DNA from: Allodiplogaster sudhausi
Taxonomy: Eukaryota; Nematoda; Chromadorea; Rhabditida; Diplogasteridae
Direction: 5' to 3'
DNA length: 64,000 bases
Assembly (NCBI GenBank): GCA_945643635.1
Contig: CALZFC010000053.1
Coordinates: 1,187,001-1,251,000, forward strand
Every line of letters begins with the position of its first letter. Position 1 is the stretch's first letter. A program made the translations under genes and the position numbers. This document shows, piece by piece, positions 1-11,569 of the stretch. Below the pieces are notes generated by a model. That model was not told the DNA's origin. It searched no databases and was given only the letters and a program-made list of their open reading frames with translations.

Positions 1-144
1 TATTCGCAAATTATTAAAAGTAATAAAAATACATAAAAAGTTTTTTTTTGTTACAATTTTATATTCAGATTGTGATTAGCATAAAATACTACTTTATCAG
101 AGAATCGAAAAAGGCTTGTGGCTTGTTGATTTGGTCCCTTTCAG

Positions 145-927
145 TCCTCTTTCCTCCTCATTCGACGGCCTCTTCTTCCACATCTCTCGACATACACTCG
201 AGATTGGCTCTCTTCCTGCATACACCAGGAATTCAAGCCTCGCCTCCTCAACTGTCGGGTAGGCATACAATAGCGAAATTACTATTAAATATACATGTAA
301 TATTTATTGGAACAGTATTTCCATTTAAAATGTCGAAGTATTACCCAAATATTCTATTCCCAAATTAAAAGTAACAAGAAATACTAGAAACATAAAGTTT
401 TCTTTTTAGATATAAAAAAATTTTGTTGCTGCCGTAATAACCGTTTCGCAATTCAGCATTCTAAGTTGCCTGTTATTCTTTATTTGTATAAATATGTAAG
501 CCAGTGTTTTTGTTAGGTTAATTGCTTAAGCGAACCTAATGAAGTTACCTTAAGGACGAGTCTTCGCGAACTTTCGTCGATTCGTGATCACGCTGGACAA
601 GTTCGGAATCTATCGAGGTAATTAGTACTACTAAAGCTTTTTACTGTTTTCAAAACCTTTAATTGAAAGTTTATTATTTTTATAGTTCTTAAAAAAAATT
701 GTAATGATTCCCACTATTCTAATTTTTTATTAGCAGTTTGTTCAAAGCTTTGCAGTAATCTACTTGTTCTTCTTTTTCAATTTTTGCTTTAATTTTTCTA
801 CATCTGTATCTCCGTTTCGAATTTAGATTTCCACCATGTGTATAATGAAGTATGCCCTGTTTTCAGTTGCTCACCTTCCGGGTCCGTTCAAGAGGCGCAC
901 TCCTCGAGCAGCTCTTCCTCAGCGGGC
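145..927 (+). CDS. Three exon-like pieces of an unrecognised gene (145-258, 555-617, 867-927)
   Basis: I do not recognise this protein. Three short segments are each preceded by a pyrimidine-AG acceptor and followed by GT, and their phases agree (2, 2, 0), giving one open frame across the joins. The first encodes FDGLFFHISRHTLEIGS and continues into Ser/Thr-rich sequence. The second contains RELSSIRDHAGQVRNL, and the third a Ser-rich run after PSGSVQEAHSS. Ser-rich sequence of this kind is usually disordered. The first piece needs two bases from an earlier exon, so the gene would begin further upstream, possibly outside the window. The third donor (GGC before GTCTTC) is weak. The phase agreement is the main support and could be chance. 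Confidence 0.3.
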
Positions 928-943
928 GTCTTCTCACTCGACC

Positions 944-1029
944 GCGAACATACACTTCGCTCTCCTTTCTTTCTTGCTTTCTTTCTTCCCTCTCCCTCTT
1001 TCTTCCCTCTCTCTCTCTATCTCTCTCTC

Positions 1030-1065
<36 letters not shown>

Positions 1066-1393
1066 CCCTCTCTCTCTTTCTTCCCTCTCTCTCTCTCTCT
1101 TTCTTTTCTCTCTCTCTTTCTTCCCTCTCTCTCTTTCTTCCCTCTCTCTCTCTTTCTTCCCTCTCTCTCTTTCTTCCCTCTCTCTCTTTCTTAGCTCTCT
1201 CTCTCTTTATTCCTCTCTCTTTTCTCCATCTCTCTCTTTCTTCCCTCTCTCTCTCTCTTTCTTCCCTCTCTCTCTCTCTTTCTTCCCTCTCTCTCTCTCT
1301 CTTTCTTCCCTCTCTCTCTCTCTTTCTTCCCTCTCTCTCTCTCTTTCTTCCCTCTCTCTCTCTTTCTTACTCACTTCGCGAACATAAACTTCG

Positions 1394-1433
<40 letters not shown>

Positions 1434-2519
1434 CTCTAATTCCCCCATCCACCTTTTTTCCTTTCCTATACCATGATGACAAGGGATAGCTTATGTCCAC
1501 AAGGTTTAATTCTCATGATAAATCAGAGCAAGCTGATATGACCGCCCCTTTTTCTTTGGGTTTTCTCGCATCTCGAATTTCTTTCTGCAGCTGCTCTTGT
1601 GTCTGTCTTCTAAAGTTGGCGCGCGACTCCATCCCCTCACAAACTATTCAGACGCATCTGGCGAGGCTATCTAAGCACGCTGGTTTTGTCTTCTTCGTCA
1701 GCTAATTTCGCGTTTGCCATCTAATATATTTTATTCTTTTCTCTCGCTCCGTGTCGCGAGTACAAAGTGGTATTCTCTTAATCTGCCATGAACTCTTATT
1801 CGTTCAGTTTCAAGATCCAAGCTCTTTCTCTGTCTGCGAACATAAACTTCGCTATCTTTCTTTCAGTCTCTGCGAACATATCCTTCGCGCTCTCACTCTC
1901 CCTATCCTACCCCCTCTCTCTCTCATTCTCTCTGCCCACCCACCTCTTGGCTGTTCGGACTTCTGTCCATGTCACCTGTTTGGGCCCATTGTCTCCCTTG
2001 TCCCCTGAGTATCCTCCTCAACATTTGCTTCGGCAAGAGGAGTGCAGAACGACGCTTTGCGCTTCCTCAGGGGGCGGGGGTTACGATTGTTGTGCGCATC
2101 TGTGTGAGGGCAGTCAGGAGCTTGTTGGGTCGCAGAATCCCTTCCTTCCTTCTGAGAGGTTCTCTCTCATTTCCGCCCACCCCCCTTCTCTCTCTCACAC
2201 ACACATACATACACACGCACACGCATACGCGCACACACTAATAGAATGTATAGGATGGCGAACGCGCGATTTCCGTACGAACCGTAATTGCCCATGGCTG
2301 CTCAGATAGCTTGGTCGGGTGCTTTTGCACGGGGGATTGGAGGGATGGACTCGTTCGCTTTCTGGACAAGTCTTGTACACACGGGAAGCTCCAGAAAGGA
2401 ATTCGAGATGCGAGCGAAGGCGGCGCTAGTGGAAGTGATCATATCAGCGAGTGTTTTTATACTTCCCCCCCCCCCGGGCTCTCCATTGTCATCTGACTCT
2501 CCCTGATTCCAATTTCCAT

Positions 2520-2571
<52 letters not shown>

Positions 2572-2592
2572 GCGAACATAAACTTCGCTCTA

Positions 2593-2643
<51 letters not shown>

Positions 2644-2667
2644 GCGAACATAAACTTCGCTCTATTC

Positions 2668-2749
<82 letters not shown>

Positions 2750-2787
2750 GAACATAAACTTCGCTCTATTCCTCTCTCTCTCTCTCA

Positions 2788-2821
<34 letters not shown>

Positions 2822-2830
2822 GCGAACATA
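944..2830 (+). repeat. CT microsatellite block with a repeated GCGAA...TTCGC hairpin motif
   Basis: Long (CT)n and CTTTCTTCCCT-type tracts are interrupted by the 17-bp motif GCGAACATAAACTTCGC at 944, 1378, 1836, 872+1000 (1872), 2572, 2644 and 2748, with a truncated copy at 2822. The ends GCGAA and TTCGC are complementary, so each copy can form a 5-bp stem with a 7-base loop. Some copies vary in the loop (CATACAC, CATATCC). Large open frames here are only translations of CT repeats. Confidence 0.8.
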
Positions 2831-3095
2831 AGGGGGGCAGAGGGGAAGGGTAGTGGAGGGCAGGGGCGGGGACGACGACGACAGAGACGAGCACGCCGCC
2901 TTTTTTAGGGGTAGGATCCTCCACTTATATTATTGGTTATATGTTATCAAAAAATGTTCTCGCTTTATGCGCATAACGTTTCGATAGAATTAGGTATTTT
3001 GCAATCTGATTGATTTACTTATTCATTAGAACCTTGCTAATGAAGCTATTCGTGTGTAATTCTCTTCCACAATCTTCTTCTCTTCTGTATTGCAG

Positions 3096-3776
3096 TTCGG
3101 CTCGAAGGGGGTGCTCGTCCGAACCGTCTGCCAGGCTCTCTCCGATTACAAGAAGATGGGTTTTTTTTTTCTTTTTTTCTTTACTGGTTTTAATTTTTCC
3201 CTATTTTTCCCTACTTATTGCCCCCTAGAGCCAGCCAGATGGGCTTCCTTTGTCCTTTGCCCGACCCTCTCCCCTTGGTCCCCTCGTACACCCCCACACT
3301 GTAAAAGGCAGTCCTTTATTGATAATGCTGGAATGCATAGGGGTGGTATCCTTTGCCCGCCCGAGAATTGTTGAGCTTAGCTCCAAGGACACGGCGCCCA
3401 TTGGGATAAGGCAGGCCAATACCTGGTATAGGCAAGGGCTTTTATGGGCGTTCGCCCCACATTCCCTCGCATTTCCGGCGCTGTGTTTTGTGTGTGGGAG
3501 GAGTGGGTGGATTGGAGGGAGTTGGAAGGGCAAGGGGCAATACGGCCCATTCTCTATGGCTCTAAGTAGGGAATGTTAGCGAATTCTTTTCTTTACATAA
3601 TTTAACGATAAACGAATTGTTTAAATTATTAAAGTCTTTTCTTCCTAGGATTCGCTCCATTTCTGCCGGGGTCGCCTTCTCGTGAGGCGCTCCGCAGTCA
3701 GCATTCGAGGTGCTCGTGCACGATGGACTGGAGGGCGCACGAGGAAGCACCCGGGACCTGGTTGGCAGAGAGAGAG
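3096..3776 (+). CDS. Two exon-like pieces of an unrecognised gene (3096-3159 and 3649 to about 3776)
   Basis: The first piece follows TATTGCAG and encodes FGSKGVLVRTVCQALSDYKK, ending in phase 1 before GTTTTT. The second follows CTTCCTAG and continues in phase as GFAPFLPGSPSREALRSQHS, then runs into GA repeats where no clear donor is visible. I cannot assign a family. It may belong to the same gene as the pieces at 145-927, but no continuous chain between them was found. The stretch 3160-3648 shows nothing else that I can support. Confidence 0.27.
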
Positions 3777-4323
3777 TGAGAGAGAGAGAGAGAGAGAAGA
3801 TGAGAGAGAGAGAGAGAGAAGACGAGGGTGGATGAGATTGAGCGTTACGGCTAGAGGAGAGGAGAATTTTACTCTTTTTTATTATTTAGGTTTTATTTAT
3901 AAATACAGCTAATTATACTTCTACAAATGAATAATTTAAAAAAAATGAAAAATATATCATATTATTTTGATATATCCATCACTAGCTCTTCTTATGTTTC
4001 TCTCGCTCTCTTTCTCTTTCTCTCTATCCCTTGCTCGCTATCTCTATCCTTCACTCTATGTCTCTCTCGTCCTCTCTCTCTCCATCTTCTATTCCCCCCC
4101 CCCCGTCTCTCCCTTGCCAGACATGGTGTCTCTCGCTCTCACCATCTCTCTCCTCTCTGCCCCCTCTGTCTCATTCTCTTCCACATTCTTTGTATTATTC
4201 TCTATTTTCCCTCTTCCCCATTACATTTCCTCTCTCTTCGTTGCCTCTCTCTCCCTCTCTACACATACTCTGTCTCTCATTTTCTTTCCCATTCTTTGTC
4301 CAATTCTCTCTTTCCCTCTCTCT

Positions 4324-4365
<42 letters not shown>

Positions 4366-4537
4366 CTTTGTAGAATTCTCTATTATTTAGTAAATATTAT
4401 TTTAACAATTTATATGTAGGAATGTTTCCTTTTAAGCAATAAATAGTTAACGTGTTTTGAACACGCCCTCGCACTAATTATAACTTTTATTCATGGAAAT
4501 TTGCGTCAATTACGAACCTTTTTTAAAGTTTGATTAA

Positions 4538-7500
4538 GAGAGCCTCTCTGTAAGGTTCGAGGAGCGCCTGCCCGGAGGAATTTTTGTTTAGTTTAGCGTT
4601 GTAAACTTTATGAGGGATATATCTAGTGTTCATAACGAAGTCTAGGCGGTCCGGAAGTTTAGAAAAATTTTTTCACTTAGATATAAGTCGTAATGTTCTT
4701 AAACTTTGGATGACCATATCTAACGTTATACTTAATATTTCTCAATATTCTTTTCACTGTTCGATTCCTTGTCGAAAACTACACAAAAAAGTCCCAGATG
4801 ACCATATTCGAAAAATTAAAATTTTTATAACTTTTGACCAATTTAATTTTTTGAAATGTCGTTTTCAGGCAATAACTTTTTTTTTTACTATTACTTTCCA
4901 AAAACTGAATCTTCCACGTGAAAGAGGAGCGAAAACTACATATAATATGTTTCTACGACGAAAAATCTCGGACACTTTTTTGGGTATCTGCATTTGAATA
5001 AGCGTTCCTAAGCCAATTGTCGGTTTCAGCTTTTCAAACATAATCTCATTCAAACTTCATCAATTGTAAAGAAGAATAGATCATTCGATGTGATTTTTTA
5101 TGCTCTTCAAATTGGGCCTATGATTTGTACGCAAATAACAAGTCTACAGGCCGAAAATTTACTTTTTGTGTTTTTATGCCAATTTCTGGTGTTGAAATAC
5201 TTATTCTTTGGAATCTTAATGGGTCTTGTTCACCTATTTTCCACATGATCTTTACACTGCAAGAAAGAGCAGCTAAAACTGAGTTGGATACAGCTTTATA
5301 ATCGAAATCTGAGGACACATTTTTTGGGAACATGCATTTGAATGCTCACTGTTGCAGGCGATATGGTCGAATATATTTAGATCGTATTTCAAAATTGTCA
5401 TTTTAAAGTATCGAGCACCACAAAATATCTATTCCTGAATTGTTTGCAGTTCTCTAGTGATTTACCGCTCAAAAGTGCTACATAAGTTAAGAAATTGCAT
5501 TTTTAGGTGCAACGACAGAAAAAAAAATGTTTGAAAACTCTTTCGGAGCCAACAATCGAGTAGTTTTCGAGCCAAGTTCCCAAAACGATTATAACCATTC
5601 GAGAGTACTGTGACTTGTGCATAATATATCTACAGATGAAAATGCAAAACCACTCTATGTTTAAGAAATCTTGAAATCGGGGAAAAATTCGACGAGAGGA
5701 TTTGGCTTTTTTGAGCGATTTTAGAAAAAATGGTACCGATTGAGCTTTTGTCCCAAAAAATGTGCCATAGGGTTCTTTGTTGTTAGAAACATGAATCTGA
5801 TGTTCATTTTTACTCCTCTGTAACATCTTTGGTATTCTTGAAGTGAAATTTTTTTTGCATTAAACTTTTCTTTCTATACCTTCTACTCCATTATTCATTT
5901 GGAATATCATTCATCTTCAAATTTAAAGAAATGTAATTTCTCTGCACTCGGCTAAGGACAACAAATTTATTTTGTAAAAGCAAAATAAATAAAGGAGCAT
6001 GGAAGTGCAGGAAACTATAACAATGAATTCCGCTAATCAGTCAATATGAATGAGAACATCATCGGTAGCGCGTTAGCAAACGACGAAGAGCCAACTAACA
6101 AACGCTCCAAAGACGAACTATTTTAGCTTTTTTAAACCTTACCTTTGTAAAACAATATTCGTATTTTTTCGAGAACAGTATTATTGGCTACGTTAAATAT
6201 AATTGAATTTATACAAAATGATCATTGTTAACTGTATTCGTAAACACTAGCCGTTTCCAAAATAGATGTTGGGGATTCCAATTCGAAAGATAAAGCGTCA
6301 TGCACCTTAAAAAGCATCAGATAATAATAAAAACGCAATATAACACAATAAAATAAATTTCCACAGATGTTACAGAGGAGTAAAAATGAACATCAGATTC
6401 ATGTTTCTAACAACAAAGAACCCTATGGCACATTTTTTGGGACAAAAGCTCAATCGGTACCATTTTTTCTAAAATCGCTCAAAAAAGCCAAATCCTCTCG
6501 TCGAATTTTTCCCCGATTTCAAGATTTCTTAAACATAGAGTGGTTTTGCATTTTCATCTGTAGATATATTATGCACAAGTCACAGTACTCTCGAATGGTT
6601 ATAATCGTTTTGGGAACTTGGCTCGAAAACTACTCGATTGTTGGCTCCGAAAGAGTTTTCAAACATTTTTTTTTCTGTCGTTGCACCTAAAAATGCAATT
6701 TCTTAACTTATGTAGCACTTTTGAGCGGTAAATCACTAGAGAACTGCAAACAATTCAGGAATAGATATTTTGTGGTGCTCGATACTTTAAAATGACAATT
6801 TTGAAATACGATCTAAATATATTCGACCATATCGCCTGCAACAGTGAGCATTCAAATGCATGTTCCCAAAAAATGTGTCCTCAGATTTCGATTATAAAGC
6901 TGTATCCAACTCAGTTTTAGCTGCTCTTTCTTGCAGTGTAAAGATCATGTGGAAAATAGGTGAACAAGACCCATTAAGATTCCAAAGAATAAGTATTTCA
7001 ACACCAGAAATTGGCATAAAAACACAAAAAGTAAATTTTCGGCCTGTAGACTTGTTATTTGCGTACAAATCATAGGCCCAATTTGAAGAGCATAAAAAAT
7101 CACATCGAATGATCTATTCTTCTTTACAATTGATGAAGTTTGAATGAGATTATGTTTGAAAAGCTGAAACCGACAATTGGCTTAGGAACGCTTATTCAAA
7201 TGCAGATACCCAAAAAAAGTGTCCGAGATTTTTCGTCGTAGAAACATATTATATGTAGTTTTCGCTCCTCTTTCACGTGGAAGATTCAGTTTTTGGAAAG
7301 TAATAGTAAAAAAAAAAGTTATTGCCTGAAAACGACATTTCAAAAAATTAAATTGGTCAAAAGTTATAAAAATTTTAATTTTTCGAATATGGTCATCTGG
7401 GACTTTTTTGTGTAGTTTTCGACAAGGAATCGAACAGTGAAAAGAATATTGAGAAATATTAAGTATAACGTTAGATATGGTCATCCAAAGTTTAAGAACA

Positions 7501-7668
7501 TTACGACTTATATCTAAGTGAAAAAATTTTTTCTAAACTTCCGGACCGCCTAGACTTCGTTATGAACACTAGATATATCCCTCATAAAGTTTACAACGCT
7601 AAACTAAACAAAAATTCCTCCGGGCAACCGCCTATACCAGCCTCCTTGAGTCTTACAGAGAGGCTCTC
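4538..7668. mobile_element. 3.1-kb foldback (long inverted repeat) element with TTAA target duplication
   Basis: The element starts and ends with the same 17 bp in inverted orientation (GAGAGCCTCTCTGTAAG) and is flanked on both sides by TTAA (4534-4537, 7669-7672). The arms, about 4538-5830 and 6364-7668, are near-perfect inverted copies. Two open segments (107 and 71 codons) translate identically in both arms, at 5503-5826/6367-6690 and 5118-5333/6860-7075. The spacer of roughly 530 bp (5831-6363) has no recognisable coding sequence. The flanks match a related uninterrupted copy near 8230-8300, which shows the empty site. TTAA duplication is typical of piggyBac-type transposases, but no transposase is visible and the termini are not the usual CCC-type, so this would be a non-autonomous element. 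The subterminal 25-30 bp differ between the arms. Confidence 0.85.
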
Positions 7669-7672
7669 TTAA

Positions 7673-8612
7673 AAGTTTCGAGCGAACCTACATTATTTGT
7701 CAAAAATAAATCACCGTAAATTTCCTAATTTTCACAAAATAACGCTATTTATTTAATTTATCTCTAATTCTCATTCTTTTGCAGCTTCTGATGTACTGCT
7801 GCCATCTCGCCCCTCCTGCACGTACTCGTCTCCAGCCAGTGAGGAGAGAGGAAGCTGGCCGCCACGGACAGCCGGCTAGGTTTGTTTATAACTCCCCCCC
7901 CCCCCATTTCTTTCTTTCTTTCTGTCTCTCTCTCTCTCATTGTCTTTCCCTTTCTTTGTCCAATTCTCTATTTCCCTCTTCTCTCTCTCTCTCTCTCTCT
8001 CCCTCTCTCTAACATTCTCATCCCCATTCTTTGTATATTTCTCTATTTTCCTTCTTCCCCGTTCTCCCCCTCCTCTTGGTTCTCTCTCTCTCTCTCTCTC
8101 TCTCTTACATTCCCTTCTCCTTTCTTTGTTGAATTATCTAGATATTATTTTTACAATTTATGGTAATTATTTTTACTATATATATTAAAGAATTTTTTCT
8201 CATAAGCAATAATTAATTAACGTTTTAAACTTTTACTAATGGAAATTTGCGTCACCTACGAATTTCTTACTTAATTAAATTAAAAGTTTTGAGCGAACCT
8301 ACAGTATTTATCAAAAAATAAAAATAAACGTAAATATCCTATTTTTTCACAAAATGACGCTATTTATTTAATTTATCTGTAATTCTTATTCTTTTGCAGC
8401 TTCTGATGTGCTGCTGCGATCTCGCCCCACCTGCACGTTCTCGTCTCCACAGAATGAAGAGAGAGGAAGCAGGTCGCCGCGGACAAAAGTCAAGGTTTGT
8501 TCATTACCCCTCCCTTCTCTCCATCCTTCTTTCAGCCCCTCTGTCTTATTCTCTTCCCCATTCTTTGTATAATTCTCTATTTTCCCTCTTCCTCGTTCCT
8601 CCCTCCCTCTCT

Positions 8613-8664
<52 letters not shown>

Positions 8665-10760
8665 CCTGTATATCTGTCTCTGCCTCTCTTCCTCTTTATC
8701 TTTCTTTCTCTCTCTCTTGCTCTCTTTGTCTCTCCTCTCTATCTCCTTCTCCCTGTCTTATGCTCTTCTCCATTCTTTGTACGATTCTCTATTTCCCAGT
8801 TACCCGTTCCTCCCCTCTCTTTTTTCTCTCCCTATCTCCCTACTTTTCTCTGTCTCTCTCTCTCTCTCTATCTCTCTCTTTCTCGCTCTATCCCTTGCCG
8901 ATTATCTCTATCCTTCTCTCTCTCTCTCTCTCTCTCCCTCTCTCGTTCGCTCTTTCTTTCTCTCTTCCCTCTCTCACTTCTCTAATATATGATTTGCAGT
9001 GTCTGCCAAGGCCCATTGGTATGCCTGGCCCGCGCCCTCCTCCTCAAGAACCGCAGCCATAAGGTGGGCAAATACTATTTAGTATTATGCTATGAATTAA
9101 TAAATAATATTTTATGATTTATATTACGGATATGTTTCCTTATTAAGTATACATAGTAAAAGAACTACTCCTCGGCACTAATTTCAACTTTTATCATCGA
9201 AATTTTCATCAATTGCGAATGTTTCTTTTCTCTTATTTAATTTATAGAAGTTTCGAGCGAACATTGTTTATTACGAATTTAAATAATAAGACTATTTATT
9301 TACTCTCTCTATAATTCTCGATCTTTAACAGCTCGTCTCACGGGGCGCTGCTCGCCCTTCTCGCCTCCATCGAGCTACGAGAAAGAACGCAAGGCGCCTC
9401 GAACAAACGTCAAGGTAATGTTTCTTACTCCGCCCCCTCTCTCTCTCGTTGTGGGTCGCGGCGGCGGTGGACATTCTTCGAAAGTTCCACCAACGCCGCA
9501 GCCGTGTTTGTCGGCAGCGAGTGGTGTCCGCGCGCGGTCGTACCAGTGTTTTGACCACGTCCGGATACCAATTTTGACTTTTATTAATTGCGAATAAATC
9601 TATATCTTTTATTTGGATTAGAAACTTATGACGAACCTAGATTATTTATCTAAAATTAACAGAAAATTAGTCAGTTATCGCAATATCACCCAATCAATAC
9701 TATTCTATCTGTAATTCCGCTCTTTTTGCAGCTCGTCTCATGGGCGCAGCCATCTCAGCCGGCCGGCCTCTTCTTGCCTCCACCGCTCCATGAGGGAGTA
9801 TCCAGGCCGCAGCGGACAAATGCCTAGGTAATTTTCTTGCCCCGCCCTCTCATTGTTGGTCGCGGCTTAGGTTAGCTTTCTTCGAAAGTGCCACCAACGC
9901 CGCACACCACTCTAGGGCGATAAAGAGTGGTGTCCGCGCGTGGTCGTACCCGAATTTTCTGCCTTTTTGACCACGCCCGGGCCCTAAAATTTCACTTTAT
10001 AACATCGAAATTTGCGTCAATTGCGATTATTTCTAAAACTATAAGTAAGTTAAATATTTATCTAAAAACTTTTAGATTAATTCGTGAATTTCACAATACC
10101 ACGCTATATATTTTAATCTCGATGTAATGTTCATTCTTTTTCAGCTCGTCTCATGGGGAGCTACCATCTCGGCCCGGCGGCCCCTTCTCGCCTCGATCGA
10201 GACAAGACAGAGGAAGCAGGCCGACACGGACAACTGTCAAGGTATCGTTTTTATCCCCGCCCACTCTCTCTCTCTCGTTGTGGAACGCGGCGGCGGTGGA
10301 GCTTTCTTAGAAAGTTCCACCAAAGCCGCCGTGGTGTTTGTTTTATGCACCGAGATTTCAATTGCAATTGTCTCCTTTTCTCTTATTTTTAGAAATTTGG
10401 AGTATTATATCAACATACACAATATTAACGCTATTTATTCTCTGTTATTCGCTATCTTTTGCAGTGCCTCTGGTGGGGTGCTACCATCTCGGTCCGTCGA
10501 CCGGATCTCGTTTCTCCACCGAGCGAGGAGAGAGAGAGCGAGAGAGAGAGAAAGAGAGAGAGAGAGTGGAAGCCGATCTCCGCCGTCTTCATCACCGCGA
10601 CAGACGAATTCCCCTTTCAAATCTCTGCCCTCTCAACGGGGCAGCAGGCCTTGGGCAAGTCTGCTGTCCCTTCCCTGCTCGCATGGCTTCTTTGCTTCTT
10701 TTCAGAATAGTCCTTCTTTTCAGGGTAGCTTTTACTTGCTTGCTTGAGTCCCCTTAAGTT
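7673..10760 (+). repeat. Degenerate tandem array of an exon-like cassette with flanking intron
   Basis: An approximately 95-bp cassette recurs at 7785-7879, 8400-8494, 9332-9414, 9732-9827, 10145-10241 and from 10465. Each copy is preceded by an AT-rich stretch ending in a pyrimidine-AG acceptor (TTTTGCAG type) and is followed, in the first five, by a GT donor. Shared translation features include a PxRSRLHR-like core and REEAGRxGQ. Copies carry frameshifts and stops relative to each other: the 9732 copy is broken, and the 10465 copy runs into GA repeats. The AT-rich flanks are also duplicated (for example GGAAATTTGCGTCA near 4500 and 8244). A different exon-like piece (9000-9063, Pro-rich, ending before GTGGGC) sits within the array. 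It could be an exon expansion in a gene, or a satellite derived from one. Confidence 0.6.
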
Positions 10761-11569
10761 TCTCCTCTCTTCTCGACTTCTCGACTTCTTCATTCTTCTG
10801 CGCTTGGAAGTCAGCCATTTTATATAACTGTTTTCACGATGAATGGAAAAAACCTCGACTTTATTTTATGGATTGTTCAATGTTTAAGGTGCTGATTGTG
10901 TGAAATTAAAAATATGAATAATTATTGACTACATTTAAGGTGGGCAAATAATGCAGGAATGTTTAAAAAATGTTTTGATTGTGATTGACGACTTTCATTT
11001 ACGAATTGAATATTTGGCATTATATGGATTGGATGCATATTAACGTCGATGGAATTGCGAGTAATATCTCGGACGAGATGGATGTTGAGGGGAATGATGT
11101 GCTAATTAATGTCTCTCTTTTAACATGTTGACAGGCAGATATCCCCTTGCATGTTCCCTCTGCATAATTCCCTTTCATCACTTCGCTCTACCCGAACGAT
11201 TGGTGTTTGAGGAGGCTCTGCACTACTGGTCGATTTTCTGGTCAGCCAATGCAAGTCAATTTTTTTCGTTAGATTATTGATAGCTTAGAAATGTCTAGTC
11301 AATATCTTCGAAGAACGACGACGACTGTTGTGCATGATTGGACTATGCCAGAATTGAACTGGACTTCTAGTAGAGGTAATGGCCCGTTACCGCTAACACG
11401 AATTGTTTTCTTCTTTCCTGTAGCATCTGAAGCCTCTCCCACTTATCTACGACTCTGGTCAAGTTTTGAACTTTGTTGACTTGATCTGGTTTCTTTGTAG
11501 ATGCTAGCTTTAAGCAATCGCCAGTCTTTCCCACTCTTCCTTCCTCTTTAAATCGAATCCTTTTCTAAA
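10761..11569. other. Intergenic stretch without recognised features
   Basis: AT-rich unique-looking DNA with no splice-bounded open frame or repeat that I can support. It separates the cassette array from the 184-bp satellite. Confidence 0.5.

Noticed and set aside
5503..6690. 107-codon frame present in both arms of the foldback element as a possible transposase
   Set aside because: It has no recognisable transposase motif. It is duplicated simply because the arms are inverted copies.
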